NCBI GenBank assembly: GCA_024645305.1
Contig: JAHEFU010000010.1
Span: forward strand, 1-24,361
From: Planctomycetales bacterium
Lineage (GTDB): Bacteria > 4484-113 > JAFGCY01
Direction: 5' to 3'
DNA: 24,361 nt
The position numbers and the translations under genes are program-made. Shown in pieces: positions 6,534 to 15,200 of this stretch (the stretch's first letter is position 1; each line of letters opens with the position of its first letter). The notes under the pieces were generated by a model, which worked only from the letters and a program-made list of their open reading frames with translations, was not told the DNA's origin and searched no databases.

Positions 6534-8606
6534 CTACCACCCTGTCAATGCATCATGGAAATTTGCAGGACCCTTCAATGGATGCGTAAATCCAGGCTCC
6601 ATATAGGATATTCTCGTATTGACAATGCGGTTCGAAACCGACAGATAGTCAGCTTGAGGAGATGGCGACAGATATGGCTTGCGGGAATATAGATGATACG
6701 CCAATGCGGACACCTGAGGAGCAGCACAAGAAGTACCACCAAACCACTTGTAATACCACTGTTCTGTTGGAATTGAACCCCAGTATCCTCCCAATGGTGG
6801 GGTAATTGCAGTATATCTTCTTAGGTTAGTTTCACCCGCTGTGATTGTATATACTCCGGATACTGGATAGGTAGCATCGGGCATATAGTTACTGCTATCA
6901 CCGCTTCGGTTTTGATACCAAAACTGATTGAAATCTGGATCATAGTCCAAACCCGATACTCCTAGCACATTGCTATGAGCAGCAGGGTAAGCTCTTTTTT
7001 GTCCTCCTTCATTTCCAGCAGATCCTATGTAGAGCCTGTCGTTTATATTGAGATCGCGGGAGACATTGGTCTTGAATGTTGAACCAAACGGATCATCCAG
7101 TTCCGGAATGTTTCTCACGAAACTGGGCCAGGAAAGGCTCATGTTGACGACTCTAACCTGAAACTGCCACTGCTCATGCTTGAAATGGAACCTCAATCCC
7201 CGAACGGCCTTGCGGGGAGAACCTGAACTGTACTGTGGACGGTCATTTGGTACTCCTTCAATGCCATGAAATTTTGTCCACATTTTCAGCCTGATAGGCA
7301 GGATTACCGCTCCGGGTGCGAGACTGGGAATGCCAAAGATATTGTCAGTAGCGCCATTGATCACACTGGCTATCTGAGTTCCGTGTCCCATCAATCGACC
7401 GTAATAGGTGTAGTTTTCCATACCAGGTTTAACACATCGATATACGGGTTCTCCACCCATGAATTCAAAACCAATAATATCGTCATCCACGACCATACCG
7501 ATGTTCGACAATTTTCCCGTATCATGCAGGCCTCGTTTCACTCCGTCATCCATTACAGCGATATGAATCTTGGGGTGCGGATCAGGGTAGGGAAACATGG
7601 GGATTAAGTTGTTTCCAGGGCCAATCAAGTCGTAGGCATCGGCCCATCTGCTTTCACGGCCATATGGATCATCAGGCACGCCATCATTGGCTTTGTAAAT
7701 CTCATCGTTTGGAACTGGATAATCCTGCGCTGCAAAATCCGTGATTATTGGAATGGCATTGACAATCTTTGGTTGAGATTCCAGATAAGCTATTGCCGCA
7801 TCCATTGATATGAACTTTCCAGAATCATATGCAAGCTCAAACCAAGCCATCACGTTTCCGCTTCCACCGAGCAAATTCTCCGTTGTTCCTCCTCCACCCT
7901 CTGACAAACCTCCTTCCCCAAGTCCTTGGCTGGTTGACTTACTGCCAATTGACGATGTCTGCCCGCCACCGGATAACTCAAGCGGCTCGAACCATGACAT
8001 CACCACATTGAAACTCTCACTTGCAATAAACGCAGCAATCTCTGCTTCTGTTGCTGTATTGTCAAAATCCACAGTTATACGATTGGAAATTACTTCCCAG
8101 TAGTCGCCTGTTGTACATTGCCAGAGCTCAGTTGGTGCTTCAGGGCTCTCCACGGTGCTGTCGAAGAAGATTAATTTCTCCAAGGGCATGTTAGTCGAAT
8201 ACATGTTTCCATTCTCAAGCTGATACTCAGCCGTGAACGGGTCCGGGCTGGTGAGCTGGTTGACTGTGTATACGGTACCGTCAATGTCCACCTCATGCAC
8301 GGCCTGCACCGGCCCCCAGGGCAGGATGCCATTGGCAGCGAGGCTGGCTTCATCCTGTGGCGAACCGATCGGACCTGCTTCCTGCCTGGCGGCAGCCCCG
8401 GTCAGCAGGACCGTGGTGGTGATTGTCACATTTGACGAATCCCTGGACTGAGATGTTTCCTCAACGACCGGCTGAGGATTGGCTGCGGCCTGGATGTCAC
8501 CAGAAAGCTGGCTGGCCTTCCTGCCACAGGCAGATGCCAGGAGTGCAATCACTGCCAGCAAAATGACTGTGCTAACGAATCTCTTCTCTTCTCTTCTGAA
8601 GAACAT
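6534..8606 (-). CDS. Lipoprotein subtilase (S8 family serine protease) with interrupted prodomain
   Basis: I place the start at the ATG at 8606, preceded by GGGGAG seven bases upstream; an in-frame ATG at 8645 would add 13 residues before the signal. The 690-residue protein has a lipobox-like LASAC with Cys27. A prodomain-like part spans about 175-288: ITVDFDN...IAAFIASESFNVVMSWFE, then a Gly/Ser-rich insert (about 211-250), then NVMAWFELAYDSGKF and AIAYLESQPKIVNAIP. The S8 domain (about 345-650) has the triad Asp353 (HIAVMDDGV), His408 (GHGTQIASV) and Ser626 (GGTSCAAPQVSAL), and oxyanion Asn532 (GSAGNEGG). All catalytic residues are present, so it should be active outside the inner membrane, tethered by lipid. 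Codons 130 to the end are AT-richer (about 38-57% G+C per counted block) than codons 1-130 (about 52-68%), with a switch near 8220. First gene of a three-gene unit with two paralogous lipoproteins. Confidence 0.92.
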   Translation of the reverse strand: MFFRREEKRFVSTVILLAVIALLASACGRKASQLSGDIQAAANPQPVVEETSQSRDSSNVTITTTVLLTGAAARQEAGPIGSPQDEASLAANGILPWGPVQAVHEVDIDGTVYTVNQLTSPDPFTAEYQLENGNMYSTNMPLEKLIFFDSTVESPEAPTELWQCTTGDYWEVISNRITVDFDNTATEAEIAAFIASESFNVVMSWFEPLELSGGGQTSSIGSKSTSQGLGEGGLSEGGGGTTENLLGGSGNVMAWFELAYDSGKFISMDAAIAYLESQPKIVNAIPIITDFAAQDYPVPNDEIYKANDGVPDDPYGRESRWADAYDLIGPGNNLIPMFPYPDPHPKIHIAVMDDGVKRGLHDTGKLSNIGMVVDDDIIGFEFMGGEPVYRCVKPGMENYTYYGRLMGHGTQIASVINGATDNIFGIPSLAPGAVILPIRLKMWTKFHGIEGVPNDRPQYSSGSPRKAVRGLRFHFKHEQWQFQVRVVNMSLSWPSFVRNIPELDDPFGSTFKTNVSRDLNINDRLYIGSAGNEGGQKRAYPAAHSNVLGVSGLDYDPDFNQFWYQNRSGDSSNYMPDATYPVSGVYTITAGETNLRRYTAITPPLGGYWGSIPTEQWYYKWFGGTSCAAPQVSALAYHLYSRKPYLSPSPQADYLSVSNRIVNTRISYMEPGFTHPLKGPANFHDALTGW

Positions 8607-8634
8607 ATCCTTCTCCCCTTGGCAACCACTGACA

Positions 8635-8649
8635 CTGAATCTCATTCAG
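8635..8649. promoter_or_regulatory. Perfect inverted repeat upstream of the subtilase gene, possible operator
   Basis: CTGAAT-CTC-ATTCAG is a perfect 6-base inverted repeat about 30 bases before the chosen start codon. A TTCAGGAA direct repeat occurs at 8645-8652 and 8661-8668. TACAAT near 8673-8678 (minus strand) could be a -10 box upstream of the repeat. No -35 is convincing. Confidence 0.25.
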
Positions 8650-8711
8650 GAATTGCCGTTTCAGGAAAATTGTAACATGCTTCTGTCTGCCCAGGGGTAC
8701 CGCTGATACGG

Positions 8712-8743
8712 AAAACCGGGGGAACCACATGGGCTCCCCCGGT
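8712..8743 (-). terminator. Intrinsic terminator of the Tricorn-like gene pair
   Basis: On the minus strand ACCGGGGGA pairs with TCCCCCGGT, and the stem continues inward by GCC/GGT around a five-base CATGT loop. It is about 12 pairs long and directly followed by TTTT. It lies 32 bases after the stop codon at 8775 and separates the Tricorn genes from the subtilase unit. Confidence 0.88.
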
Positions 8744-8774
8744 ATGTTGTCAATGAATAAATATGCAGAACCGC

Positions 8775-11700
8775 TTAGCGCTCGGCGGGTTTCACACCCT
8801 TGCCGCTGCGGTCCGGATAGGCCGGCACCGGCGGGATGCTGTAGGACTGCTCCTCGACCGCTTTCATGATCTCCTGGATGGCGCGGTCCAGCTGCGGGTC
8901 AATGCCCTTCGCCAGCAGGCCCGGATCGTCAATCACCTCGATGTCCGGGTCAACGCCGTAGCCCTCGATGCCCCAGGTGCCGTCCAGCTCGTAGAAGGCG
9001 AAGATCGGGATCGTGGGGCGTGTGCCGTCCACCAGGTTCGGCTGCCCGCTGATGCCGATCAGGCCGCCCCAGGTCCGGGTGCCGATGATCGGGCCGAGGC
9101 CCTCCTGGCGCCAGTAGTAGGGGAAGCAGTCGCCACCGGAGCCGGAGGTACTGTTGGCAAGCATCACCTTCGGGCCGTTGTGCGCGAGACCCGGCGTCGG
9201 CCAGGTGTTGCCATCGCGGCGCGCCCAGTAGCTGCGGGTCTTGCGTGACAGGATGTCAATGAAGTAGGTCGGGATGTAGCCACCGCCGTTCCAGCGTTCG
9301 TCTACAATCAGTCCCTGTTTCGTGTACTGCCCGACGAACTGGCGCATCAGGTTGTTGACGCCGTCCTGTGCCGTGTCCGGTACGTAGATGTACCCGACCT
9401 TGCCGCCGGTCTTTTCCTCGACGTAGCGGCGGTTGGCCTCGATCCAGTCGCGGCGGCGCAGTTCGTACTCTCCACCCAGCGGCGTGACCACCACCTCGCG
9501 GTCATCCTCACCGGCCTGTGCATCGTCACTGATCGTAAGCACGGTGGTCTGTCCGGCGAGGCCCTGCAGCGCTGCATCCAGCGGCACTGCGGGATCAACC
9601 GGGACGTCATTCACGGCGATGATGAAGTCACCTTCGCTGACATCCTCACCGGGCAGCCACAGCGGGGAACGGGCGTCGAGGTCCCAGTCGGCACCGCCGA
9701 AGATATGGGCGATGCGGATGCCGTCTCCGGTGTAGTCATAGTCAGCCCCGAGCAATCCGACACTGCGGCTCGGGGCCGGGTCGGAGGGTCCGCCGTAGTA
9801 AGAATGGCCCACATTGAGCTCTGAGATCAGCTCGGAGATGATCCAGGTCACATCCTGGCGGCTGACCGCGTCGTCAACCATGCCGATGTAGCGCTGGCCG
9901 AGCCTGTCCCAGTCAACCTTGTGCATGTTCGGGTCGTAGAACAGGTACTTGTACATCCGGTGCGTGTCACGCACCAGCGAACGCCAGTGCTCACGCGGTT
10001 CGTACTCCATGATCAGGTTGGAGGTGTTGATCGGCTTGTCAATCTTCTGGCCGGGAGCGGCGTTGATGATCGCCATCTGGCCCATCGCGCCGACCAGCAT
10101 GCGCTGGCCGTCGGGCAGCAGGCTGAATCCGAAGGCGCCCGGCAGCACCGGGGCGGGCAGCTCATCGCCAAGCGCGAACATCATGATCGTCGGTCCGGTC
10201 GGCTGGTCGAAATCAACGTAGAACACCTTGCCGTCGGAGGCTTCCAGGTTGCTGTAGTTGCCACCGGGCAGCGGCAGCAGGATCGCCCGGCCCTCGAAGC
10301 CCTCAATGTCAATCAGCAGCCCGGCGGGCTCTTCCTCTGCAGCAGGTTCCTCCTCCGCCGCGGCATCCTCATCTTTGCCTTCCTCAGCATCGGCAGCCTC
10401 AGCAGCGGGAGTCTCATCAGCGGGAGTCTCCTCCACCTTGATTTCCTCGTCGTCATTGCCACCGGTCCAGGGGTTCTTCACGTCATTGCGCAGCGGGACG
10501 CAGGCCACAAGCGTGGTGTCCGGGAAGACATAGGTTTCATCCAGGTCCCCGAAACTGTGCTCGAAATTGCGGTTCGTCAGGAAGTACAGGTAGTCGCCGT
10601 TCCTGTCGAAGGTCGGATTCATGCTGGAGAACATCGGCGCTGTGACCTGGTGCGCCCAGGCATTGGCAACGTCGTAGAGCACGATCGTCTGGTTGCCGGT
10701 CTCGTTGTCCATCCGTGTATAGGCCAGCCAGCTGGAATCCGCTGACCAGACCACCTGTGTGTAGGGGAATAAAGCCCAGGGATCCTCATCGACCAGGAAG
10801 GTGGTCTCCTGCTCGATGCTGTGGATGAAGATCGCGCCGGTGCGGTCCGCAAATGCGATCTTCGAACTGTCCGGGGACCAGACCGGATTGGCGAACCAGG
10901 TCTCGTCATCCGTTGTCAGCTGGCGCGTCTCACCGCGACCATCGCTCTGGGTGAGGTACAGCTCGTAGTCACCGTCGGCATCACTGAAGTAGGCGATCCA
11001 CTGACCGTCCGGACTCCAGGCAGGATAGCGCTCATTTGTGCCGGGGGACATCGTCAGGTTGCGCCGGATACCCTCCTCAGCCGGTATGGTCCAGATCTCG
11101 CCCCTGGCCTCCAGGGCCACGCGCACGCCGCTGGGAGAGGGGCTGGCACCGAAGATCAGCCCGCTGACATCCTCACTCTGCATCATCAGCGTCGGACGGT
11201 CACCGGGGATGCGGATGCTGACTTGCTGCAGCTCGCCGCTGGCCATGCCGTAGAGGTACAGATCACCCCCGTTTTCCAGCACGATCTCGGAGGGTCCCAT
11301 GCCCGGGAACTTGCAGTCGAAGTTCTTGAAAGTCGTCAGTTGTGTGCGCTTCTTCGTCGTGCGGTCATAGACCCACAGGTTCAGCCTGTTGTCAGGTCCC
11401 GCATCAGAGATGAAATAGACCTTGTTACCCCGGATCATCGGCTGGGCATCAGTGCCGGGGTAGTCAGTGATCTTCTCACTGTCCAGCGTCTTCATGTTGA
11501 GCAGCCAGATGTCCTGGGCCTTGCCACCCTGGTAGCGCTTCCACGTGTCGAATTCACGGGTATGGGGAGTGAATGCCGCGGTCTCACCGTCTGCATCGAC
11601 GGTGCAGAACATTGCGTACTCCATCGGCAGTGCCTCAGGCACCCCGCCCTCGGGGCTGACGCGGTAGATCCGCCCGGCGCCGTAGTTCTTCCCTTCACTG

Positions 11701-12092
11701 AAGTTCGAAAACAGCACATTGCCGGACGCATCGAATCCGTTGCAGTAGTCACCGTCGGGACTCCATGTCAAGCGCTTCGGGATACCGCCCTCGACGGGCA
11801 TGATGTAGACATCCTGGTTGCCTTCGTAGTTGGCGGTGAAAGCGATGGACCTGCCGTCCGGGCTGAAGTGCGGGAAGGCCTCTGTCCCCGGCGGGCTGCT
11901 CAACGGGGCAGCTGTGCCGCCGCCCTTGGGGGCGAGCCACAGGTCATTGTTGTAGGCAAAGACGATCTGCGTGTCCGAAACATCCGGATAGCGCAGCATC
12001 GCCGCATCGATGTCAAAATCGGCGGCTGAGGCCTGGCCGGTCAGGCCGGCAATCAGGATCAGGGCTGCAGCAATAGCGTTACGGTAAAGCAT
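8775..12092 (-). CDS. Secreted Tricorn-like protease (S41 family), copy 1
   Basis: The start is the ATG at 12092, with GGAGG four bases upstream and a clean signal peptide directly after it (cut near AGLTGQASA, residues 15-23). Upstream in-frame ATGs would bury the signal. The 1105-residue protein follows Tricorn order. First come beta-propeller repeats with WSPDG/FSPDGR motifs (about 30-540). An acidic, low-complexity linker follows (about 547-590). A second beta-rich part runs to about 690. The helical bundle holds His763 (ELNVGHSYYGG). A PDZ-like region (about 775-870) contains VSEGDFIIAVNDVPV. The S41 core has TSGSGGD (982-988) and Glu1043 in GIEGYGVDPDIEV. In Tricorn a Ser-His pair with a supporting Glu cleaves peptides; here a Ser of TSGSGGD is the likely nucleophile. 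Archaeal Tricorn is cytosolic, whereas this copy is exported. It lies 119 bases after a close paralogue and ends before a strong terminator. Confidence 0.92.
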   Translation of the reverse strand: MLYRNAIAAALILIAGLTGQASAADFDIDAAMLRYPDVSDTQIVFAYNNDLWLAPKGGGTAAPLSSPPGTEAFPHFSPDGRSIAFTANYEGNQDVYIMPVEGGIPKRLTWSPDGDYCNGFDASGNVLFSNFSEGKNYGAGRIYRVSPEGGVPEALPMEYAMFCTVDADGETAAFTPHTREFDTWKRYQGGKAQDIWLLNMKTLDSEKITDYPGTDAQPMIRGNKVYFISDAGPDNRLNLWVYDRTTKKRTQLTTFKNFDCKFPGMGPSEIVLENGGDLYLYGMASGELQQVSIRIPGDRPTLMMQSEDVSGLIFGASPSPSGVRVALEARGEIWTIPAEEGIRRNLTMSPGTNERYPAWSPDGQWIAYFSDADGDYELYLTQSDGRGETRQLTTDDETWFANPVWSPDSSKIAFADRTGAIFIHSIEQETTFLVDEDPWALFPYTQVVWSADSSWLAYTRMDNETGNQTIVLYDVANAWAHQVTAPMFSSMNPTFDRNGDYLYFLTNRNFEHSFGDLDETYVFPDTTLVACVPLRNDVKNPWTGGNDDEEIKVEETPADETPAAEAADAEEGKDEDAAAEEEPAAEEEPAGLLIDIEGFEGRAILLPLPGGNYSNLEASDGKVFYVDFDQPTGPTIMMFALGDELPAPVLPGAFGFSLLPDGQRMLVGAMGQMAIINAAPGQKIDKPINTSNLIMEYEPREHWRSLVRDTHRMYKYLFYDPNMHKVDWDRLGQRYIGMVDDAVSRQDVTWIISELISELNVGHSYYGGPSDPAPSRSVGLLGADYDYTGDGIRIAHIFGGADWDLDARSPLWLPGEDVSEGDFIIAVNDVPVDPAVPLDAALQGLAGQTTVLTISDDAQAGEDDREVVVTPLGGEYELRRRDWIEANRRYVEEKTGGKVGYIYVPDTAQDGVNNLMRQFVGQYTKQGLIVDERWNGGGYIPTYFIDILSRKTRSYWARRDGNTWPTPGLAHNGPKVMLANSTSGSGGDCFPYYWRQEGLGPIIGTRTWGGLIGISGQPNLVDGTRPTIPIFAFYELDGTWGIEGYGVDPDIEVIDDPGLLAKGIDPQLDRAIQEIMKAVEEQSYSIPPVPAYPDRSGKGVKPAER

Positions 12093-12100
12093 GAATCCTC

Positions 12101-12116
12101 CATGGCTCGCGCCATG
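12101..12116 (-). promoter_or_regulatory. Perfect hairpin touching the ribosome site of Tricorn-like copy 1
   Basis: CATGGC-TCGC-GCCATG is a perfect 6-base stem with a four-base loop; its edge base is shared with the GGAGG ribosome site (12097-12101). It could tune translation of copy 1 in the shared transcript. The rest of the 119-base gap between the two protease genes shows AT-rich sequence at 12176-12211 but no promoter I would defend. Confidence 0.3.
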
Positions 12117-12211
12117 ACAATCTGGCTGGATGGACTGGGAGGCTTCCCCTCCGGGAAAGCGTGACACCCGGTTCATATAAATATGTTTCAGCATCATAAA
12201 GGGTTTCACAA

Positions 12212-15200
12212 TTACTTCTCATCCTCCTGCACTCCCACACCGCTGCGGTCGGGCCAGGGCGGGGTGCCGGGCTTTCTATAAGGCATCTCGAAGATCAGGC
12301 GCTTGATTTCGGCGATCGCAGCATCCAGCTGCGGGTCCTCGCCCCTGGCCAGCAGGCCCGGGTCGTCTATCACCTCGATGTCCGGATCAACTCCATAGCC
12401 CTCGATACCCCATGTGCCGTCCAGTTCATAGAAGCCGAAGATCGGGATGGACGGCCGGCTGCCGTCTATCAGGCGCGGTGAACCGGAAATGCCGACGAGC
12501 CCACCCCAGGTGCGTGTGCCGACCAGCGGACCGAGCCCCGCCTGGCGGAAGTAGTATGGGAAGGCGTCACCGCCGGACCCGCTCTTGCCGTTGATCAGCA
12601 TCACCTTCGGGCCGTTGTGCGCCAGGTTGGGCGTGCTCCAGTCCTCACCGTCACGCCGTGCCCAGTAGCTGAAGGTCTTGCGCCCGAGGATGTCAATGAA
12701 GTAGGTCGGGATGTAGCCGCCGCCGTTCCAGCGCTCGTCTATCACCAGGCCATCCATGTGGTACTGGCCCTGCAGCTGGCGCATCAGGTTGTTCACGCCG
12801 TCACCGCTGGTGTTGGGCACGTAGATGTAGCCCACCTTGCCGTCGGTTGCCTCGAACACCTTGCGGCGGTTGGCCTCGATCCACTCCTGGCGGCGCATGC
12901 CGAACTCGCTGCCGCCGGGTCGCACGATGACTTCGTGGTCATCGTCATTGCCAAGCTGCGCATCCGAGGAGATCGTGAGGATCGTGGTCTGCCCCGCCAG
13001 GCCCTGGAAGCCGGCCCAGACCGGGACATCCGTTGCCAGCGGGAGACCGTTGACAGCCAGCAGGAAGTCACCCTCGCTGACATCGAGGCCGGGCTCGGAG
13101 AGCGGCCCGCGGGCATCCACGTCGAAGTCCGCGCCGTGGTAGATGTGGCTGATGCGCCAGGCCGTCGCCCCGTCCTGCGTTGCCAGTTCGTAGTCGGCAC
13201 CCAGCAGACCGACGCTGCGCCGCGGTTCGTCCTCGCCGGGGCCACCGTAGTATGTATGCCCGGTGTTCAGCTCGGCTATCATCTCGCCGATGATGTAGCT
13301 CACGTCCTGGCGGTTGGCGGCATGCTCCACGAGGCCGATGTAGCGCTCGCCGACGAGGTCCCAGTCCACTTCATGCAGGTTGGCGGCGTAGAACAGGTCG
13401 CGGTAGAAGCGCCAGGCATCCGTCACCAGCTGCTTCCACTCGTGGCGCGGGTCAATCTCACTCACCAGGTTGGCAACCGTGATCGGCTTGTCGAACCTGG
13501 CTCCCGGGCCGGCCTTGACGATCGCATAGCGCCCGCCGCGGCCGCTGATCAGCATCTGCTTGCCGCCGGGCAGCAGCTGGAAGCCGCCGATCCCGTCGCC
13601 CAGCTTCTGTTCCTTCTGCTCCTTGAGGTCGTACATGTAGTTGTCGCGGCCCTCGGAGTTGGCGAAGGAGTAGAACAGCTTGCCCTCGGCGGCCTGCAGG
13701 TTGCCGTAACCGCCGGGCCGCAGCGGGATCAGGATCGCCCGGGCCTCGAAGCCCTCGATGTCAATCTCAATTCCCTTCTTCTTGTCCTGCTTGTCGTCCT
13801 GCTCGTCCTGCGCCTTGTCATCCCCGCCGGATTCGTCCTCAGCGGCTCCTTCCTCCTTCTCCTCATTCTGCTTCTCATTCTCCTCGGCCTTGATCTCCTC
13901 ATCATCATTTGAGAGGGCGAAGGGTGAAGCCACGTCATCGCGCAGCGGCACGACACACATGAGCTGGCTGTCCGTGAAGATGTACGACTCGTCCATGTCG
14001 CCGAAGCGGTGCTGGAAGTTGCGTCCGGTGGAGAAGTACAGGTACTCCCCACCCAGGTCGAACACGGGGTTGGAGCTTGAGAACATCGGGTCCGTGACGG
14101 TGTGCAGCGCATCATTGTCATAGTCGTAGAGCACGACCTGGCTGTTCTGGTTCTCACGGTTCAGGCGGCCGTAGGTCAGCCAGCGGCTGTCCGCGCTCCA
14201 GTTGACAGCCGTGTAGGGGTAGTAGGCCCAGGGGTCACGGTCGACTTCGCGCGACTCCTCATTGTCAATGTCATAGATGAAGATCGTGCCCGTGCAGTCC
14301 GCATAGGAGATCTTCTTCGAGTCCGGCGACCACTCGGGCCGCGTGTAGTATGTCTCGCTGCCGCGCGTGAGCTGCCGGGTCTCCCCCTTGCCGTCGGACT
14401 GCGCCATGTACAGCTCGTAGTTGCCGGTGTTGTCACCGAACCAGCAGATCCACTGCCCGTCCGGACTCCAGCGCGGATAGCGCTCGGCGTTGCCATCGGA
14501 CATCGTCAGGTTACGGTTGATGCCCTCCTCGGCGGGCACGGTCCAGATGTCACCGTGGGCCTCACCGACGAGGCGCTTGCCCTTGGGGCTGGCCATCACG
14601 TCACCGAACTGCCCGCTGACATCCAGCGCCTCCACCATCAGGTTGATGCGGTCACCGGGCAGGTTGACCATGACCTTGCTCTGCCTGCCGCCGGCCAGCT
14701 CGTAGAGCCACATGTCACCGGCATTCTCGAACACGATGTGCCCGGGACCCATACTGGGCCACTTGATGTCGAAGTCGGTGAACTTCGTCAGCTGGCGGTG
14801 CTGCTTCGTCGTACGGTCATAGTGCCAGAGGTTCAGGCGGTGCGCCGGTCCGCGGTCGCTCATGTAGTACACGTCATTGCCGCGGATCATCGGCAGGGCG
14901 TCCGTGCCGGGGAAGTCCGTGATCTTCTCGCTCTCCAGGCTCTTGATGTCCAGCAGCCAGATGTCCTGCGCCAGGCCGCCCTGGTAGCGTTTCCAGGTGC
15001 GGGTCTCACGGCTGTCAGGTGTGAAGGCGAAGGTCCGGCCGTCCGCGTCCAGCGAGCCGTAGACCGCGAACTCCATCGGCAGGGCCACGGGGATCCCGCC
15101 CCGGGCGCTCACACGGTAGATCCGGCCGCCGCCGTTGTGCTTGCTTTCGAAGCCTGAGTAGAACAGCACATCGCCGTCCGCCGTGAAATCCACCATGTTG

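Noticed and set aside
5400..8606. Insertion sequence, transposon or prophage carrying the low-GC unit
   Set aside because: No transposase, integrase, tRNA or terminal inverted repeats are visible at either edge; the composition shift alone supports only possible acquisition or fusion.
10821..15157. Long plus-strand open frames of about 350-430 codons inside the Tricorn-like genes (10821-12029, 12617-13912, 14102-15157)
   Set aside because: They mirror the strongly biased third positions of the real genes and show no domain features.
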